Source of the DNA: Nonomuraea harbinensis
GTDB taxonomy: Bacteria > Actinomycetota > Actinomycetes > Streptosporangiales > Streptosporangiaceae
Direction: 5' to 3'
DNA length: 64,000 nucleotides
Assembly: GCF_019396385.1 (NCBI RefSeq)
Contig: NZ_JAHKRN010000014.1
Span: forward strand, 1 to 64,000
Shown here: positions 27,387-37,274 of the stretch, in pieces
Layout of the letters: each line of letters begins with the position of its first letter
Position numbering within the stretch: the stretch's first letter is position 1
The notes under the pieces: generated by a model
What the model was told of the DNA's origin: nothing
The model's input: the letters and a program-made list of their open reading frames with translations, nothing else
The model's database searches: none
Made by a program: the position numbers and the translations under genes

Positions 27387-28654
27387 GCAAGCCCGCCGCG
27401 GCGACGCGCGGTGTGAAGTCTCTTGCCACCGCCGTCGAGGCCGCGCGGCACCAGCGCGAATGGTTCGCCGGCCTTCGGCGGAGGGTCGCGGCGGGGGAGC
27501 CGTTCGCGGTGGTCAACGCCGACGTGCCGCACGAGATCTTCCGCGTCATGGACATCCCGTACGTGGTCAGCCAGTGGTGGGCGTCGGTCGTGGCCGCCAA
27601 GCAGCGCTCGGCGCACTACCTGGAGAAGGTGCGCGAGCGCGGTTACCCCGACTACTCCGAGCAGTACAACGCGGTCACCCTCGGCTCGGCGTTCGACCCC
27701 GACCCGGGCGCGGGTCCGTGGGGCGGGCTCCCCAGGCCGTCGATCGTGGTGGGCGACGCCTCGGGCGACGTCACCAGGAAGATCTTCGACATTTGGGGCA
27801 GGGAGCCCGGCGTCACCTTCTTCCCGCTGGAGAGCGCCGCGGAGAACGAGGTGCCGGCCAACTGGTGGGAGCTCATGCCGCACCGCTGGGAGGAGGCCAT
27901 CGGCCCGGCCCGGCTCGACCTGCTCACCGCCGAGCTGGAGAACCTCGTCAGGTTCCTGGAGACCACGACCGGCAGGAGGTTCCGCGAGTCGCGCTTCCGC
28001 GAGGTCATGGCTCTGGTCAACGAGCAGGAGAAGTGGAACAGGAAAGCGCGCGACCTCATCGCCCGCACCCGTCCCGCTCCGATCGGGGTGACGGACAGCA
28101 TCCCCAGCGTCATGCTCCCGCAGTGGCACCGCGGCACCGAGTGGGCGCGCGACGCCGCCCGCCGCTTCTACGAGGAGGTTCGCGAGCGGGCCGACGCCGG
28201 ACGGGCCGCCTGCCCCGGCGAGCGCGCCCGGCTGATGTGGATCGGCCGCGGCCTCTGGTACGACATGGGCTTCTACCAGCGCTTCCAGGACGAGTACGGC
28301 GCCGTGTTCGTGTGGTCGATGTACCTGGCGATCGCCGCCGACGGCTACATCCGCTACGGCGGTGACCCCATGCGGACGCTCGCCGCCCGCTTCGCCGCCT
28401 TCACCGACCAGCTCTACACGCCGCCCTGGTCCAGCGAGTGGTACGTGAAGGAGGCCCGCCTGCACGGCATCGACGGCGTGGTCCACCTGGTGTCCGACGA
28501 CCCGCGCGGCAGCTACTTCACCGCCAGGGCGCTGGAGGCGGCCGGCATCCCCGTCCTCGACCTCCGCGCCGACAACGTCGACACCCGGACCTACGACGAC
28601 GACGCGGTGGCCGGCCGCATCGGCCGCTGGCTGGAGGACGTCGTCCTGAGATAG
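27374..28654 (+). CDS. 2-hydroxyacyl-CoA dehydratase-like subunit (B-type), lacking Fe-S cysteines
   Basis: The 426-residue protein resembles the other subunit of the family (BcrB/HgdA/FldB). It has FAVVNADVPHEIFRVMDIPYV, SAHYLEKVRERGY, IVVGDASGDVTRKIFDIWG, a middle helical region and a C-terminal domain with HGIDGVVHLVSDDPRG and GIPVLDLRADNVD. All cysteines that bind the [4Fe-4S] cluster in studied members are missing; the protein contains one Cys in total, in a variable loop (RAACPGE). Either the reaction differs from radical dehydration, or the subunit is structural. It ends the operon that starts with the amino-acid-type importer; a GC-rich hairpin follows at 28701-28731. Confidence 0.82.
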   Translation: MPSVSKPAAATRGVKSLATAVEAARHQREWFAGLRRRVAAGEPFAVVNADVPHEIFRVMDIPYVVSQWWASVVAAKQRSAHYLEKVRERGYPDYSEQYNAVTLGSAFDPDPGAGPWGGLPRPSIVVGDASGDVTRKIFDIWGREPGVTFFPLESAAENEVPANWWELMPHRWEEAIGPARLDLLTAELENLVRFLETTTGRRFRESRFREVMALVNEQEKWNRKARDLIARTRPAPIGVTDSIPSVMLPQWHRGTEWARDAARRFYEEVRERADAGRAACPGERARLMWIGRGLWYDMGFYQRFQDEYGAVFVWSMYLAIAADGYIRYGGDPMRTLAARFAAFTDQLYTPPWSSEWYVKEARLHGIDGVVHLVSDDPRGSYFTARALEAAGIPVLDLRADNVDTRTYDDDAVAGRIGRWLEDVVLR

Positions 28655-28700
28655 CAGGATCGGCGCGACCCGTCCCGCACGGCCGGCCTCGCCCTGGCGT

Positions 28701-28731
28701 GATCGGCCTGGGCGGGCCCCTGGGCCCGATC
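28701..28731. terminator. GC-rich hairpin between convergent operons
   Basis: GATCGG (28701-28706) pairs with CCGATC (28726-28731), with GC-rich partly pairing sequence between them. It lies in the 87-bp gap between the convergent dehydratase-like and ABC ATPase genes and may end transcription from both sides. There is no U tract, as is common in actinomycetes. Confidence 0.4.
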
Positions 28732-28741
28732 GCGCCGGGTG

Positions 28742-29881
28742 TCAGGCGGGGAGGATCAGCAGGCGGTCCGGGTCCACGCCGATCCACACCTCGTCCGCCG
28801 TGACGTCGCCGCCCCCGGACCACAGCCGCGACGACAGGCCCTCCGCGTCGAGGTGGTGCTCGATGTGCGGGCCGGCGAACATGGAGATGCGCCGCCGGGC
28901 CCGCCACCGGTTCGGCCCGCCCGGTTCGTCCTCGCTCATCCGCCCGTGCTCCGGCCGCCAGATCGCCACGGCCCCCGCGCCCACCTCCAGCCCGGCCCCG
29001 CGCACCCCCGTCAGCGTCCCGTACGCCGTCCGTACCGTGGCCGTGCGGCCGTCGACTCCGGCCACCTCGCCGGGCACCTCGTTGGCGATCCCCACGAAGC
29101 CGGCCACGTACCGGGTGGCGGGCCGGTCGTAGATCTCGCGCGGTGGGCCGAGCTGCTCCACCCGGCCCGCCCGCATGACCGCGATCCGGGTCGCCAGCTC
29201 CATCGCCTCGGTCTGGTCGTGCGTCACGTGCACCGCGGCGAAACCCAGCCTGCGCTGCATGGCCAGCAGCTCGACCCGGAGCCGCTCGCGTACCTTGGCG
29301 TCCACGTTCGACAGCGGCTCGTCGAAGAGGATCAGCCCGTCACCGGCGACCAGGGCGCGGGCCAGCGCCACCCGCTGCTGCTGGCCGCCGCTCATCTCGC
29401 CGGGGAACTGCCGGGAGAGCTCGGGGATGCCCACCAGCTCCAGCACCTCCACGACCCGCCCGGCCAGCTCGTCCTTGCCCGGCCGCGAGCCGCGCCGGCT
29501 CCGCAGCGGGTAGGCGATGTTGTCGAACACGGACATGTGCGGCCACAGCGCGTACGACTGGAACATCATGCTGAGCCCCCGCCCCTCCGGCGGCACGTCC
29601 AGGCGCCGGGCGGCGTCGAACACCACCTGGCCCGCGATCTCCACGGTGCCGTCGTCGGGCGTCTCCAGGCCGGCGATCGAGCGCAGCAGGGTCGTCTTGC
29701 CGCAGCCGCTCGGCCCGAGCAGCACCAGGATCTCCGCCGGCGCCACTTCCAGCGACACGCCGTCCACGGCCGCGGCCAGCGTGCGGTCGACCCGCCGGTA
29801 GTTCTTGCGCACGCCGGTGAGCCGCACGATCGGCGGCTCACCGGTCTGCTGGGAAAGGTCGGTCTTCGCCATGGTCTGCAT
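28742..29881 (-). CDS. ABC importer ATPase, iron/polyamine (FbpC/PotA) type
   Basis: The 379-residue ATPase has Walker A GPSGCGKTT, Q-loop FQSYALWPHMSV, signature MSGGQQQR, Walker B LILFDEPLSNVDAK and VTHDQTEAME. A C-terminal TOBE-type domain (NEVPGEVAGVDGRTATVRTAYG, then AIWRPEH) marks the FbpC/PotA/PhnT-like class. It partners with the fused permease upstream (9 bp) and the binding protein before it. GAGGTG before the ATG supports the start. Confidence 0.92.
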   Translation of the reverse strand: MQTMAKTDLSQQTGEPPIVRLTGVRKNYRRVDRTLAAAVDGVSLEVAPAEILVLLGPSGCGKTTLLRSIAGLETPDDGTVEIAGQVVFDAARRLDVPPEGRGLSMMFQSYALWPHMSVFDNIAYPLRSRRGSRPGKDELAGRVVEVLELVGIPELSRQFPGEMSGGQQQRVALARALVAGDGLILFDEPLSNVDAKVRERLRVELLAMQRRLGFAAVHVTHDQTEAMELATRIAVMRAGRVEQLGPPREIYDRPATRYVAGFVGIANEVPGEVAGVDGRTATVRTAYGTLTGVRGAGLEVGAGAVAIWRPEHGRMSEDEPGGPNRWRARRRISMFAGPHIEHHLDAEGLSSRLWSGGGDVTADEVWIGVDPDRLLILPA

Positions 29882-29890
29882 CGGGACACC

Positions 29891-31609
29891 TCAGGGCTGA
29901 GTTCGGGAGAGTGGGGAGCCGCCGCGCCGGCGCGCGTACCAGGTGACCGGCAGCACCACCAGCGACGTGGCCAGCGTCAGGATGATCGAGATGGCGCCGA
30001 GCATCGCGTAGTCGCCGTTGGCGAACACCTCCAGGATGCGGAAGCCGACCACCTCGTTGCCGGTGCCGGCCAGGATCGCCGAGGCGCCGATGTCACCGGC
30101 GATGGTCACGAACAGCAGCGCCCACCCGGCCAGCAGGCCCGGCGTCATCAGCGGCAGCGTGATCCTGCGGAAGGTCCGCGACTGCCCGGCGCCGCTGATC
30201 CTGGACGCGTCGGTCAGCTCGGGCGCGACCTGGCTGATCGCCGCGTCCGACGCGGTCGTGGCCTGCGGCATGTGCAGCGAGATGTACGCGAGCATCAGGA
30301 TCCAGAGCGTGCCGCCCAGGTGGAACGGCGCCCCGCTGAACGCCAGCACGAAACCGACCGCGATGACCAGGTGCGACAGCGTCGGCGGGAACTTGATGGC
30401 GGCGTCGACCAGCATCCCGGCGCCCCGGCCCGACCTGCGGACCAGCACCGACACCACGGCCGCCGCCAGCACCCCGACGGTCGCGCAGACCACGCCGAGC
30501 ACGAGGCTGTTGAGCAGCGCCTCCTGGGTGGCGGTGTCGGTCAGCGTGCGGACCACCGCGTCCAGGTTGAGCCGCGACCAGTCGACCGTGTTGCTCCAGA
30601 ACCCGGTCAGCGACACCAGCACCAGCGCGCCGAGCGGCAGGACCGAGGTCAGCGCCAGATACAGCACGATCGCCGCCCGCACCGGCGTCCGCCACCGGCC
30701 CAGCCGCATCGGGCGTGGCCGGGCGCCCTTGCCGCCGATCCCGGCGGTGCGGGTGCTGCGCAGCATCCGGGTCTGCGCGTACCAGACCAGGGTGACGACC
30801 AGCATGACGACGAGGTTGAGCGCCACCGCCACACCGGTCTCCGGCGGGTAGGTGAACGACAGCAGCTGTACGACCCGTACGGAAAGGATGTCCAGGCCCG
30901 CCTGCGGGGCCAGGATCGCCGGGATGGAGAACAGGCCGAAGCCCGTCCACACCATCAGCAGCGCGGCGGCCCCCATGCTGGGCCGCACCGCCGGCAGCGA
31001 GATGCGGCGCAGCGTGCGCAGCGGCCCCGCGCCGCTCATCCGCGACTGCTCCTCCAGCGCCGGGTCGGTGTTGCGCAGCCCGGCCGAGACGATCATGAAC
31101 ACGTACGGGACCTGGTAGATCGTGTAGACGAAGATGATCCCGTACCACGAATGGACGTCGACCGGTCCCGTGCCCTCGATGCCGAGCAGCGGGCGCAGGG
31201 CGAGGTTGAGGTAGCCGGAGCGCTCCGAGCCGAGCAGCGACCAGCCGATCGCGCCCGCGATCGGCGGCAGCAGGAACGGCACCAGCGGCACCACGTCGGT
31301 GAGCAGCCCCATCCGGGCGTCGGTGCGCTCGTTCACCCAGGCCAGGGACGAGCCGATGACCAGCCCTGCCAGCCCGCTCGCGCCCACCACCGCCGCCGTG
31401 TGCCACAGCAGCGTGACCAGGTCCGGCTGGGCGAGCATGTCGCGGATGGGGGCCAGGTCGATCCGGCCGTCGGTGACGAACGGCCGGATCACCACCAGGG
31501 CCAGCGGGTAGACGGCCAGCGCGCCCAGCGCCAGCGCCAGCAGCGTGCCGGCGACCTGGAACGGGGTGAGCGCGCCGAGCCGGTCCCGGACCCGGGTCAG
31601 GGCGGTCAC
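29891..31609 (-). CDS. ABC importer permease, fused double-domain (FbpB type)
   Basis: The 572-residue permease contains two homologous membrane halves, about twelve helices, each with an EAA-like loop (SRMSGAGPLRTLRRISLPAVRP in the first and SRISGAGQSRTFRRITLPLMTP in the second). Such fused permeases are typical of Fe(III), thiamine and phosphonate-type uptake systems with FbpA-like binding proteins. The start overlaps the binding protein stop by four bases. Confidence 0.92.
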   Translation of the reverse strand: MTALTRVRDRLGALTPFQVAGTLLALALGALAVYPLALVVIRPFVTDGRIDLAPIRDMLAQPDLVTLLWHTAAVVGASGLAGLVIGSSLAWVNERTDARMGLLTDVVPLVPFLLPPIAGAIGWSLLGSERSGYLNLALRPLLGIEGTGPVDVHSWYGIIFVYTIYQVPYVFMIVSAGLRNTDPALEEQSRMSGAGPLRTLRRISLPAVRPSMGAAALLMVWTGFGLFSIPAILAPQAGLDILSVRVVQLLSFTYPPETGVAVALNLVVMLVVTLVWYAQTRMLRSTRTAGIGGKGARPRPMRLGRWRTPVRAAIVLYLALTSVLPLGALVLVSLTGFWSNTVDWSRLNLDAVVRTLTDTATQEALLNSLVLGVVCATVGVLAAAVVSVLVRRSGRGAGMLVDAAIKFPPTLSHLVIAVGFVLAFSGAPFHLGGTLWILMLAYISLHMPQATTASDAAISQVAPELTDASRISGAGQSRTFRRITLPLMTPGLLAGWALLFVTIAGDIGASAILAGTGNEVVGFRILEVFANGDYAMLGAISIILTLATSLVVLPVTWYARRRGGSPLSRTQP

Positions 31610-32658
31610 GTGCCCGCCTCGCCCAGGCCGAGCAGGGTGTGGATCCGCTCGGAGGTGGTGCCGGTCAGGTCACGGTTGAAGGCGTAGCGGGCCGGCAGCG
31701 ACGCCGGGTCGAGCGGCGATCCCGAGCCGGGCATGGCGTTCAGCCTGGCGTTGCCCTCCTTGCTCATCAGGTAGTGCACGAACAGGCGGGCGGCGTTCGG
31801 GTGGACCGCCTTCGCCGCCAGGCCGGGCACGATCTCCGGCCCGGTCGAGGCCTCGGGCTGCACGTACTCGACGGGCGCGCCCTTGGCCTTGAGGTCGTCG
31901 GCGATCGACTGCACGCCCGGCATCACGATCGCGCCCTCGCCCGCGGCGAGCTGCTGCGTGGCGGGCGCGGAGCCGGGCGCCACGATCGGGTCCTGCGCCT
32001 TCAGCTCGGTGAGGAACTCCTCGCCGTACTCCTTGACGATCAGGTTCCAGAACGGCGTGTACGCGGCCGAGGTGCGCGGGTCGACCAGGATGACCTTGCC
32101 CTTCCACTTCGGGTCGAGGATGTCCTTCCAGTCCTTGATCGCGCCGCCCGCCTCCTGGCTGTTGACCGCGATCCCGGACGGCTGGACCTGGACCACCGCG
32201 GTGCCGTCGTCGGGCAGCAGGTACTTGTCCGGGTAGCCGTTCGGGTAGTCCGGGATGCCGGCGTCGGCCAGCTTCACCGTCCAGCCCTTCGACAGCGCCT
32301 CGGGGATGAACGGCGTGTACGAGCCGACGAACAGGTCGGCGGCCGGCTTGCCGCTCTCGGCCTCGGCGGCGAAGCGCTGGGCGAGGTCGCTGGAGGTCAG
32401 CCGGATGAACTTGACCTTGATTCCGTACTTCTTCGCGAAGTCGTCGGAGACGGCCTTGGCGATGTTCTCGGCCGGCACGCTGTACCAGACCAGCTCGCCT
32501 TCCTTCTGCGCGGCCTGGATGAGCGTCCGCAGCGCGGGCGGCGCGTCGGCGGGCACGGCCGACGTGACGCCGGTCCCGCCGCCGGAGCCGCCCGCGCCGC
32601 ACGCGGTGGCGGCCAGGAGCAGGGCGGCCGCGGCGGAGAGGCGCAGACGAGAGATCAT
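31606..32658 (-). CDS. FbpA-like substrate-binding lipoprotein
   Basis: The 350-residue binding protein has a lipobox ending at Cys20 (LAATAC). The extracellular domain starts with LIQAAQKEGELVWYSVPAENIAKAVSDDF, characteristic of the SBP_bac_11/Fbp-like cluster D group. It continues with AADLFVGSYTPF, WKDILDPKWKGKVILVDPRT and GAIVMPGVQS. Tyr pairs used by FbpA for iron are not evident in the usual place, so the ligand may be an organic acid or phosphorylated compound. It overlaps both the permease and the upstream CapA-like gene by four bases, so CapA, binding protein, permease and ATPase form one unit. Confidence 0.9.
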   Translation of the reverse strand: MISRLRLSAAAALLLAATACGAGGSGGGTGVTSAVPADAPPALRTLIQAAQKEGELVWYSVPAENIAKAVSDDFAKKYGIKVKFIRLTSSDLAQRFAAEAESGKPAADLFVGSYTPFIPEALSKGWTVKLADAGIPDYPNGYPDKYLLPDDGTAVVQVQPSGIAVNSQEAGGAIKDWKDILDPKWKGKVILVDPRTSAAYTPFWNLIVKEYGEEFLTELKAQDPIVAPGSAPATQQLAAGEGAIVMPGVQSIADDLKAKGAPVEYVQPEASTGPEIVPGLAAKAVHPNAARLFVHYLMSKEGNARLNAMPGSGSPLDPASLPARYAFNRDLTGTTSERIHTLLGLGEAGT

Positions 32659-33794
32659 GATTCCTCCAGGGGGTGGTCCGTACGGACGATCACGGCGTCG
32701 CCGGACGGGTCGAACACGGTGCGGAGTCCTTGGTCCGCGCCGACGTCACGCAGGTAGGCGACGACCTCGCCGAAGCGGGCGTCGGAGCGGGGCAGGAACT
32801 CGGGGCGGGACGAGCGGTCGATGTAGGCGGGCAGGAACGCCACCTCGCCGATGCCGTCGCGGGAGATCCGGCAGCGCACCGCGATGGTCTTGCGCGAGTC
32901 GTGCGGGAAGTTGTATGTGCTGTCCAGGTCGGGCTCCCAGCCCGGGTGCAGCTTGAGCAGCTCGCGGAAGCCCTTGCTCGCCGCGTGTTCGGCCGTCATC
33001 GGCAGGTCCATGGCGAAGTTGCCGAGGCTGTAGAAGATCGCTTTGCCCCGGTAGACCTCGACGCCCTTCAGGATGTGGGCGTGGTGGCCGAGTATGAGGT
33101 CCGCCCCCGCGTCGATCGCGGCGTGCGCCACGTCCCGCTGGTAGTCGGCGAGCGCGGCGGGCACGAAGTGGATGCCCCAGTGCAGCGAGACGATCACCAG
33201 GTCGGCCCGCTCCTTCGCCCGCGCGATGCCTTCGGTGAGCGCGGCCAGGTCCTCCCGGTGCGGGTACGTGATGATCCGGCAGGGAGTGCCCGGCTGGTCG
33301 GGCTCGGTCGGCTCGTACACCGTGTGGGCGCGCATCGGTGCGCACCCGGGCCGCCGCTCGGTCGCCCAGTAGTCGGCGGGCAGGATGCTGCAGGCGGCGA
33401 GGAACGCGATCCGCGTGCCGCCGCGCTCGACGATCCGCGGCTCGCGCGCCTCGGCGAGGTCGGCGCCGACGCCGAGCACGGTGATGTGCTCGCCCTCCAG
33501 CGCGTCGATGGTGTCGAAGAAGCCGTCCTGCCCCCAGTCCATGCAGTGGTTGCCGGCCCACGACACCACGTCGAACCCGGCTTCGCGCAGCGACCCTGCT
33601 GTGGCAGGAGCGGCGCGAGCGGTGTGCCGGACTTGCGGCAGGCGGGTGCCGCGGTCGGTCAGGTTCATCTCCAGCTGGCAGAAGGCCAGGTCACCGCCGC
33701 GCAGCGTGGGGCCGACGCGGGCGAACAGGGTGCCGGGATCCGGCCGTTCCGGGCCCACGTCACCCACGGCGTACAGGGTCAGTTCGTCGCTCAT
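32655..33794 (-). CDS. CapA-like metallophosphoesterase-fold protein (cytoplasmic), copy 2
   Basis: The 379-residue CapA/PgsA-family protein again has no signal peptide: it begins DELTLYAVGDVGPERPDPGTLF. Shared motifs with copy 1 are AGNHCMDWGQDG, PGCAPMRAHTVYE, VSLHWGIHFVP, GHHAHILKGVEVYRGKA and YSLGNF. The His and Asp ligands of the metal site are in place. It overlaps the importer binding-protein gene downstream and the MmgE/PrpD gene upstream by ATGA-type junctions. The two copies are diverged paralogues that have each become coupled to a different importer. Confidence 0.86.
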   Translation of the reverse strand: MSDELTLYAVGDVGPERPDPGTLFARVGPTLRGGDLAFCQLEMNLTDRGTRLPQVRHTARAAPATAGSLREAGFDVVSWAGNHCMDWGQDGFFDTIDALEGEHITVLGVGADLAEAREPRIVERGGTRIAFLAACSILPADYWATERRPGCAPMRAHTVYEPTEPDQPGTPCRIITYPHREDLAALTEGIARAKERADLVIVSLHWGIHFVPAALADYQRDVAHAAIDAGADLILGHHAHILKGVEVYRGKAIFYSLGNFAMDLPMTAEHAASKGFRELLKLHPGWEPDLDSTYNFPHDSRKTIAVRCRISRDGIGEVAFLPAYIDRSSRPEFLPRSDARFGEVVAYLRDVGADQGLRTVFDPSGDAVIVRTDHPLEES

Positions 33795-35254
33795 GCGCTC
33801 CTCCTGGAGTACCGCTCGTGCGCCGGCGCCAGCACGGCCAAGACCGGCCCGTCGTCCGCGAGCGCCAGCACGGCGTCGCGTACGTAACGGGCGGCGCGGC
33901 GGCCGATCACCGGTTCGGCGAGGCCGAGGAACTTGGCCTCGATCTCCTCGCCGGACATCGGGGCGGCCGGGCTGCCCGGCGCCTCCGCGAGGCGGCGCAG
34001 CTCCCGGCCGTCGCGCAGGCGGATCCGGACCCGGGCCAGCAGCCTGCGCGGGAACGACTTCTCGGCCTCGGCGTCGTGCTCCAGCCGGACGCGTCCGGCC
34101 AGCGCGGACACCTCGGGCAGCGCGAAGCCCGCCTGCTCCAGCAACTCGTAGTGGCCGGGGTCGTTGCCGCCGAGCACCAGGTGCATGGCGACCGCGTGGC
34201 GGGCGCTGAACTGGGCCTCGGTCATGTCGCGGGGGTACGCCCCGACGGCGCCGACGTGCGCCAGCGTGGCGGCGTCCAACCCGACCACGATCTCCTCGAC
34301 GTCCCGGGCGTCGAGGCCGGCGACGGGCTTTTCCACGTTCCCGGCTCCGAGGCCGGCGGCGCTCTCTCCCACGTCCGCACTTTCCAGGCCCGCCGCGCGC
34401 AGCTCGCTGATCGCCCGCAGCGGCGCCTGGATGCCCGCGCACACGCAGTACCGCTTGAGCGCCAGGCCGTGCAGTTCCCAACGTTCCCCGAGCCCTGCCG
34501 TCAGCGCGGCCGGGCGCGGTTCCGCGACGAAGGCGCGCAGCAGGCCGCGCGGGCCCTCCACCGCGGTCCGAGGCCCGGTGAACCCGTCGGCGGCCAGGGT
34601 CGCGGCCCGGATCCCGGCCATCGCGGCCAGCCCGGCGTGCAACCGCTTGACCTCGCCGCCGGATCGGGTGTACTCGGTGACGCCGCCCGCCTGACTGGCG
34701 GCCAGCCCGTACGCGGACGCGGTCGTGTCCTCGTCCACCCCGCGCAGCCCGCATGCCACGGCGGCCGCGCCGAACACGCCGTGCACGCTGGTGACGTGGA
34801 AGCCCCGGTCGGACGTGAGCGACGGGGTGGTGGCCAGCCCGAACCGCACCACGGTCTCGAACCCGGCCGCGGCGGCGGCCAGCACCGCGTGCCCCCGCGC
34901 CGCGGTCTCCTCACCGACGGCCAGCGCGACCGGCACCACCACGCATCCGGGATGGGCCAGCGCAGGCAGGGCGTAGTCGTCGATCTCGAACCCGTGCGCC
35001 GCGGTGGCGTTGGCCAGCGCCGCCCACTCGGGCCGCCCCGTGCCCGCCGTCCCGTACAGCGTGCACGCGCCCGGTCCGGTCTCCCGCAGCGCGTACCGCC
35101 GCACGACCGCGTTCCACGGCTTCGCCGATCCGGCGATCCCGGCCCCGACGCTGTCCAGCACATGCCACGTGACCCGCTCCACCACCTCCGCCGGCAGCCC
35201 CGCGAACCTCACCCCGGCCGCGAACCCCGCCAGCTCGGCGGTGATCCCCTTCAC
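33791..35254 (-). CDS. MmgE/PrpD-family protein
   Basis: The 487-residue protein matches the MmgE/PrpD family (2-methylcitrate dehydratase, cis-aconitate decarboxylase and iminodisuccinate epimerase are members). It has VVERVTWHVLDSVGAGIAGS, ANATAAHGFEIDDYALPALAHPG, the RGFHVTSVHGVFGAAAVA segment, GEVKRLHAGLAAMAG, LKRYCVCAGIQAPL, and DMTEAQFSARHAVAMHLV. It acts on a small carboxylic acid as a lyase or epimerase. An internal 12-residue repeat (about residues 285-325) is an in-frame expansion. GTG 35254 overlaps the OppF-type stop by GTGA, so it reads on from the oligopeptide importer operon. Confidence 0.88.
   Translation of the reverse strand: MKGITAELAGFAAGVRFAGLPAEVVERVTWHVLDSVGAGIAGSAKPWNAVVRRYALRETGPGACTLYGTAGTGRPEWAALANATAAHGFEIDDYALPALAHPGCVVVPVALAVGEETAARGHAVLAAAAAGFETVVRFGLATTPSLTSDRGFHVTSVHGVFGAAAVACGLRGVDEDTTASAYGLAASQAGGVTEYTRSGGEVKRLHAGLAAMAGIRAATLAADGFTGPRTAVEGPRGLLRAFVAEPRPAALTAGLGERWELHGLALKRYCVCAGIQAPLRAISELRAAGLESADVGESAAGLGAGNVEKPVAGLDARDVEEIVVGLDAATLAHVGAVGAYPRDMTEAQFSARHAVAMHLVLGGNDPGHYELLEQAGFALPEVSALAGRVRLEHDAEAEKSFPRRLLARVRIRLRDGRELRRLAEAPGSPAAPMSGEEIEAKFLGLAEPVIGRRAARYVRDAVLALADDGPVLAVLAPAHERYSRRSA
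34272..34389. repeat. 36-bp in-frame tandem repeats in the MmgE/PrpD gene
   Basis: Three diverged 36-bp units start at 34272, 34308 and 34344, with the beginning of a fourth at 34380. Translated, they give AGLDARDVEEIV, AGLGAGNVEKPV and AGLESADVGESA. Homologues normally have one such segment before the VGLDAATLAHVG strand, so this is an expansion in a surface loop that keeps the frame. Confidence 0.75.
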
Positions 35255-36293
35255 CGCGGCCCCCCGTCCTGGACCGCGGTGCGGGAGGGGGCCGATGACC
35301 GGGAGACGGGGGACTCCTTCAGGGAGAAGTGACAGGCCACCTGGTGGTCGTCGCCGACGGGGCGCAGGTCGGGGGCCTGCTCGGCGCAGACCGGCTGGGC
35401 CAGAGGGCAGCGGGTGCGGAAGCGGCAGCCGGACGGGGGGCGCAGCGGGGAGGGGACCTCGCCCTTGAGCGGTGGTCCGGGGGGAGGCGCGAGCGGGTCG
35501 GGCACGGGCACCGCGTCCAGAAGGGCGCGGGTGTACGGGTGCGCGGGCGCGCCGTAGACGCTGTCCACGTCGCCGATCTCGACGATCCGGCCCAGGTACA
35601 TCACCGCGACGCGGTCGCTGACGTTGCGCACCACGCCCAGGTCGTGGGAGATGAACAGCAGCGACAGCCCGTGCCTGGCCTTCACGTCCTGCAGGAGGTT
35701 GATCACCTGCGCCTGCACGGAGACGTCCAGCGAGGCCACCGGCTCGTCGCACACCAGCAGGTCGGGCTCCAGCACGAGCGCGCGGGCGATGGCGATGCGC
35801 TGGCACTGGCCGCCTGAGAACTCGTGCGGGCGTCGGTCGCCGACCTCGGCCGGGTTCAGCCCCACCTCGGCCAGCGCCGCGTCCACCCGGCCGGCGATCT
35901 CGGCGCGCGGCCGGCCCGCGATGACCGGTCCTTCCGCCACCAGGTCGCGGACCCGCCGCCCCGGGTTGAGCGCCGAGCGCGGGTCCTGCCACACGATCTG
36001 CAGGCTGGGCCGTACCCGCCGCATGTCCCGCCGCGAAAGAGCGGTCAGCTCCTCGCCGCGGAACCGTACGCTGCCCGCGTCCGGCGGCGGAAGCTGGAGC
36101 ACGGCTCGCCCGGTGGTGGACTTCCCGCACCCCGACTCGCCGACCAGCCCGAGCGTCTGCGCGCGCCCCAGCGTGAATCCGACCCGGGAAACGGCCTCGA
36201 TCACCCCACCGGGCACCCGGAACCGCTTGACCAGGTTCTCCACCCGCAACAGCGGCGGCTCAGGGCGGGGGAGCGGGGTGGGCGGTTCGCTCG

Positions 36294-36297
<4 letters not shown>
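35251..36297 (-). CDS. Oligopeptide-type ABC importer ATPase (OppF/DppF class)
   Basis: The 348-residue ATPase has Walker A GESGCGKST, signature FSGGQCQR, Walker B LLVCDEPVASLDVS and ISHDLGVVR. The C-terminal oligo_HPY domain carries the Cys-rich motif CRFRTRCPLAQPVCAEQAPDL, found in OppD/F proteins and often an Fe-S site. It is partnered with the upstream OppD-type ATPase (overlap of four bases). Confidence 0.93.

Positions 36298-37270
<973 letters not shown>

Positions 37271-37274
<4 letters not shown>

Noticed and set aside
28739..31687. Plus-strand frame of 982 codons opposite the FbpB-type importer genes
   Set aside because: It is an antisense shadow: extreme His/Arg/Gln content, no domains, and the opposite strand encodes recognised ABC proteins.
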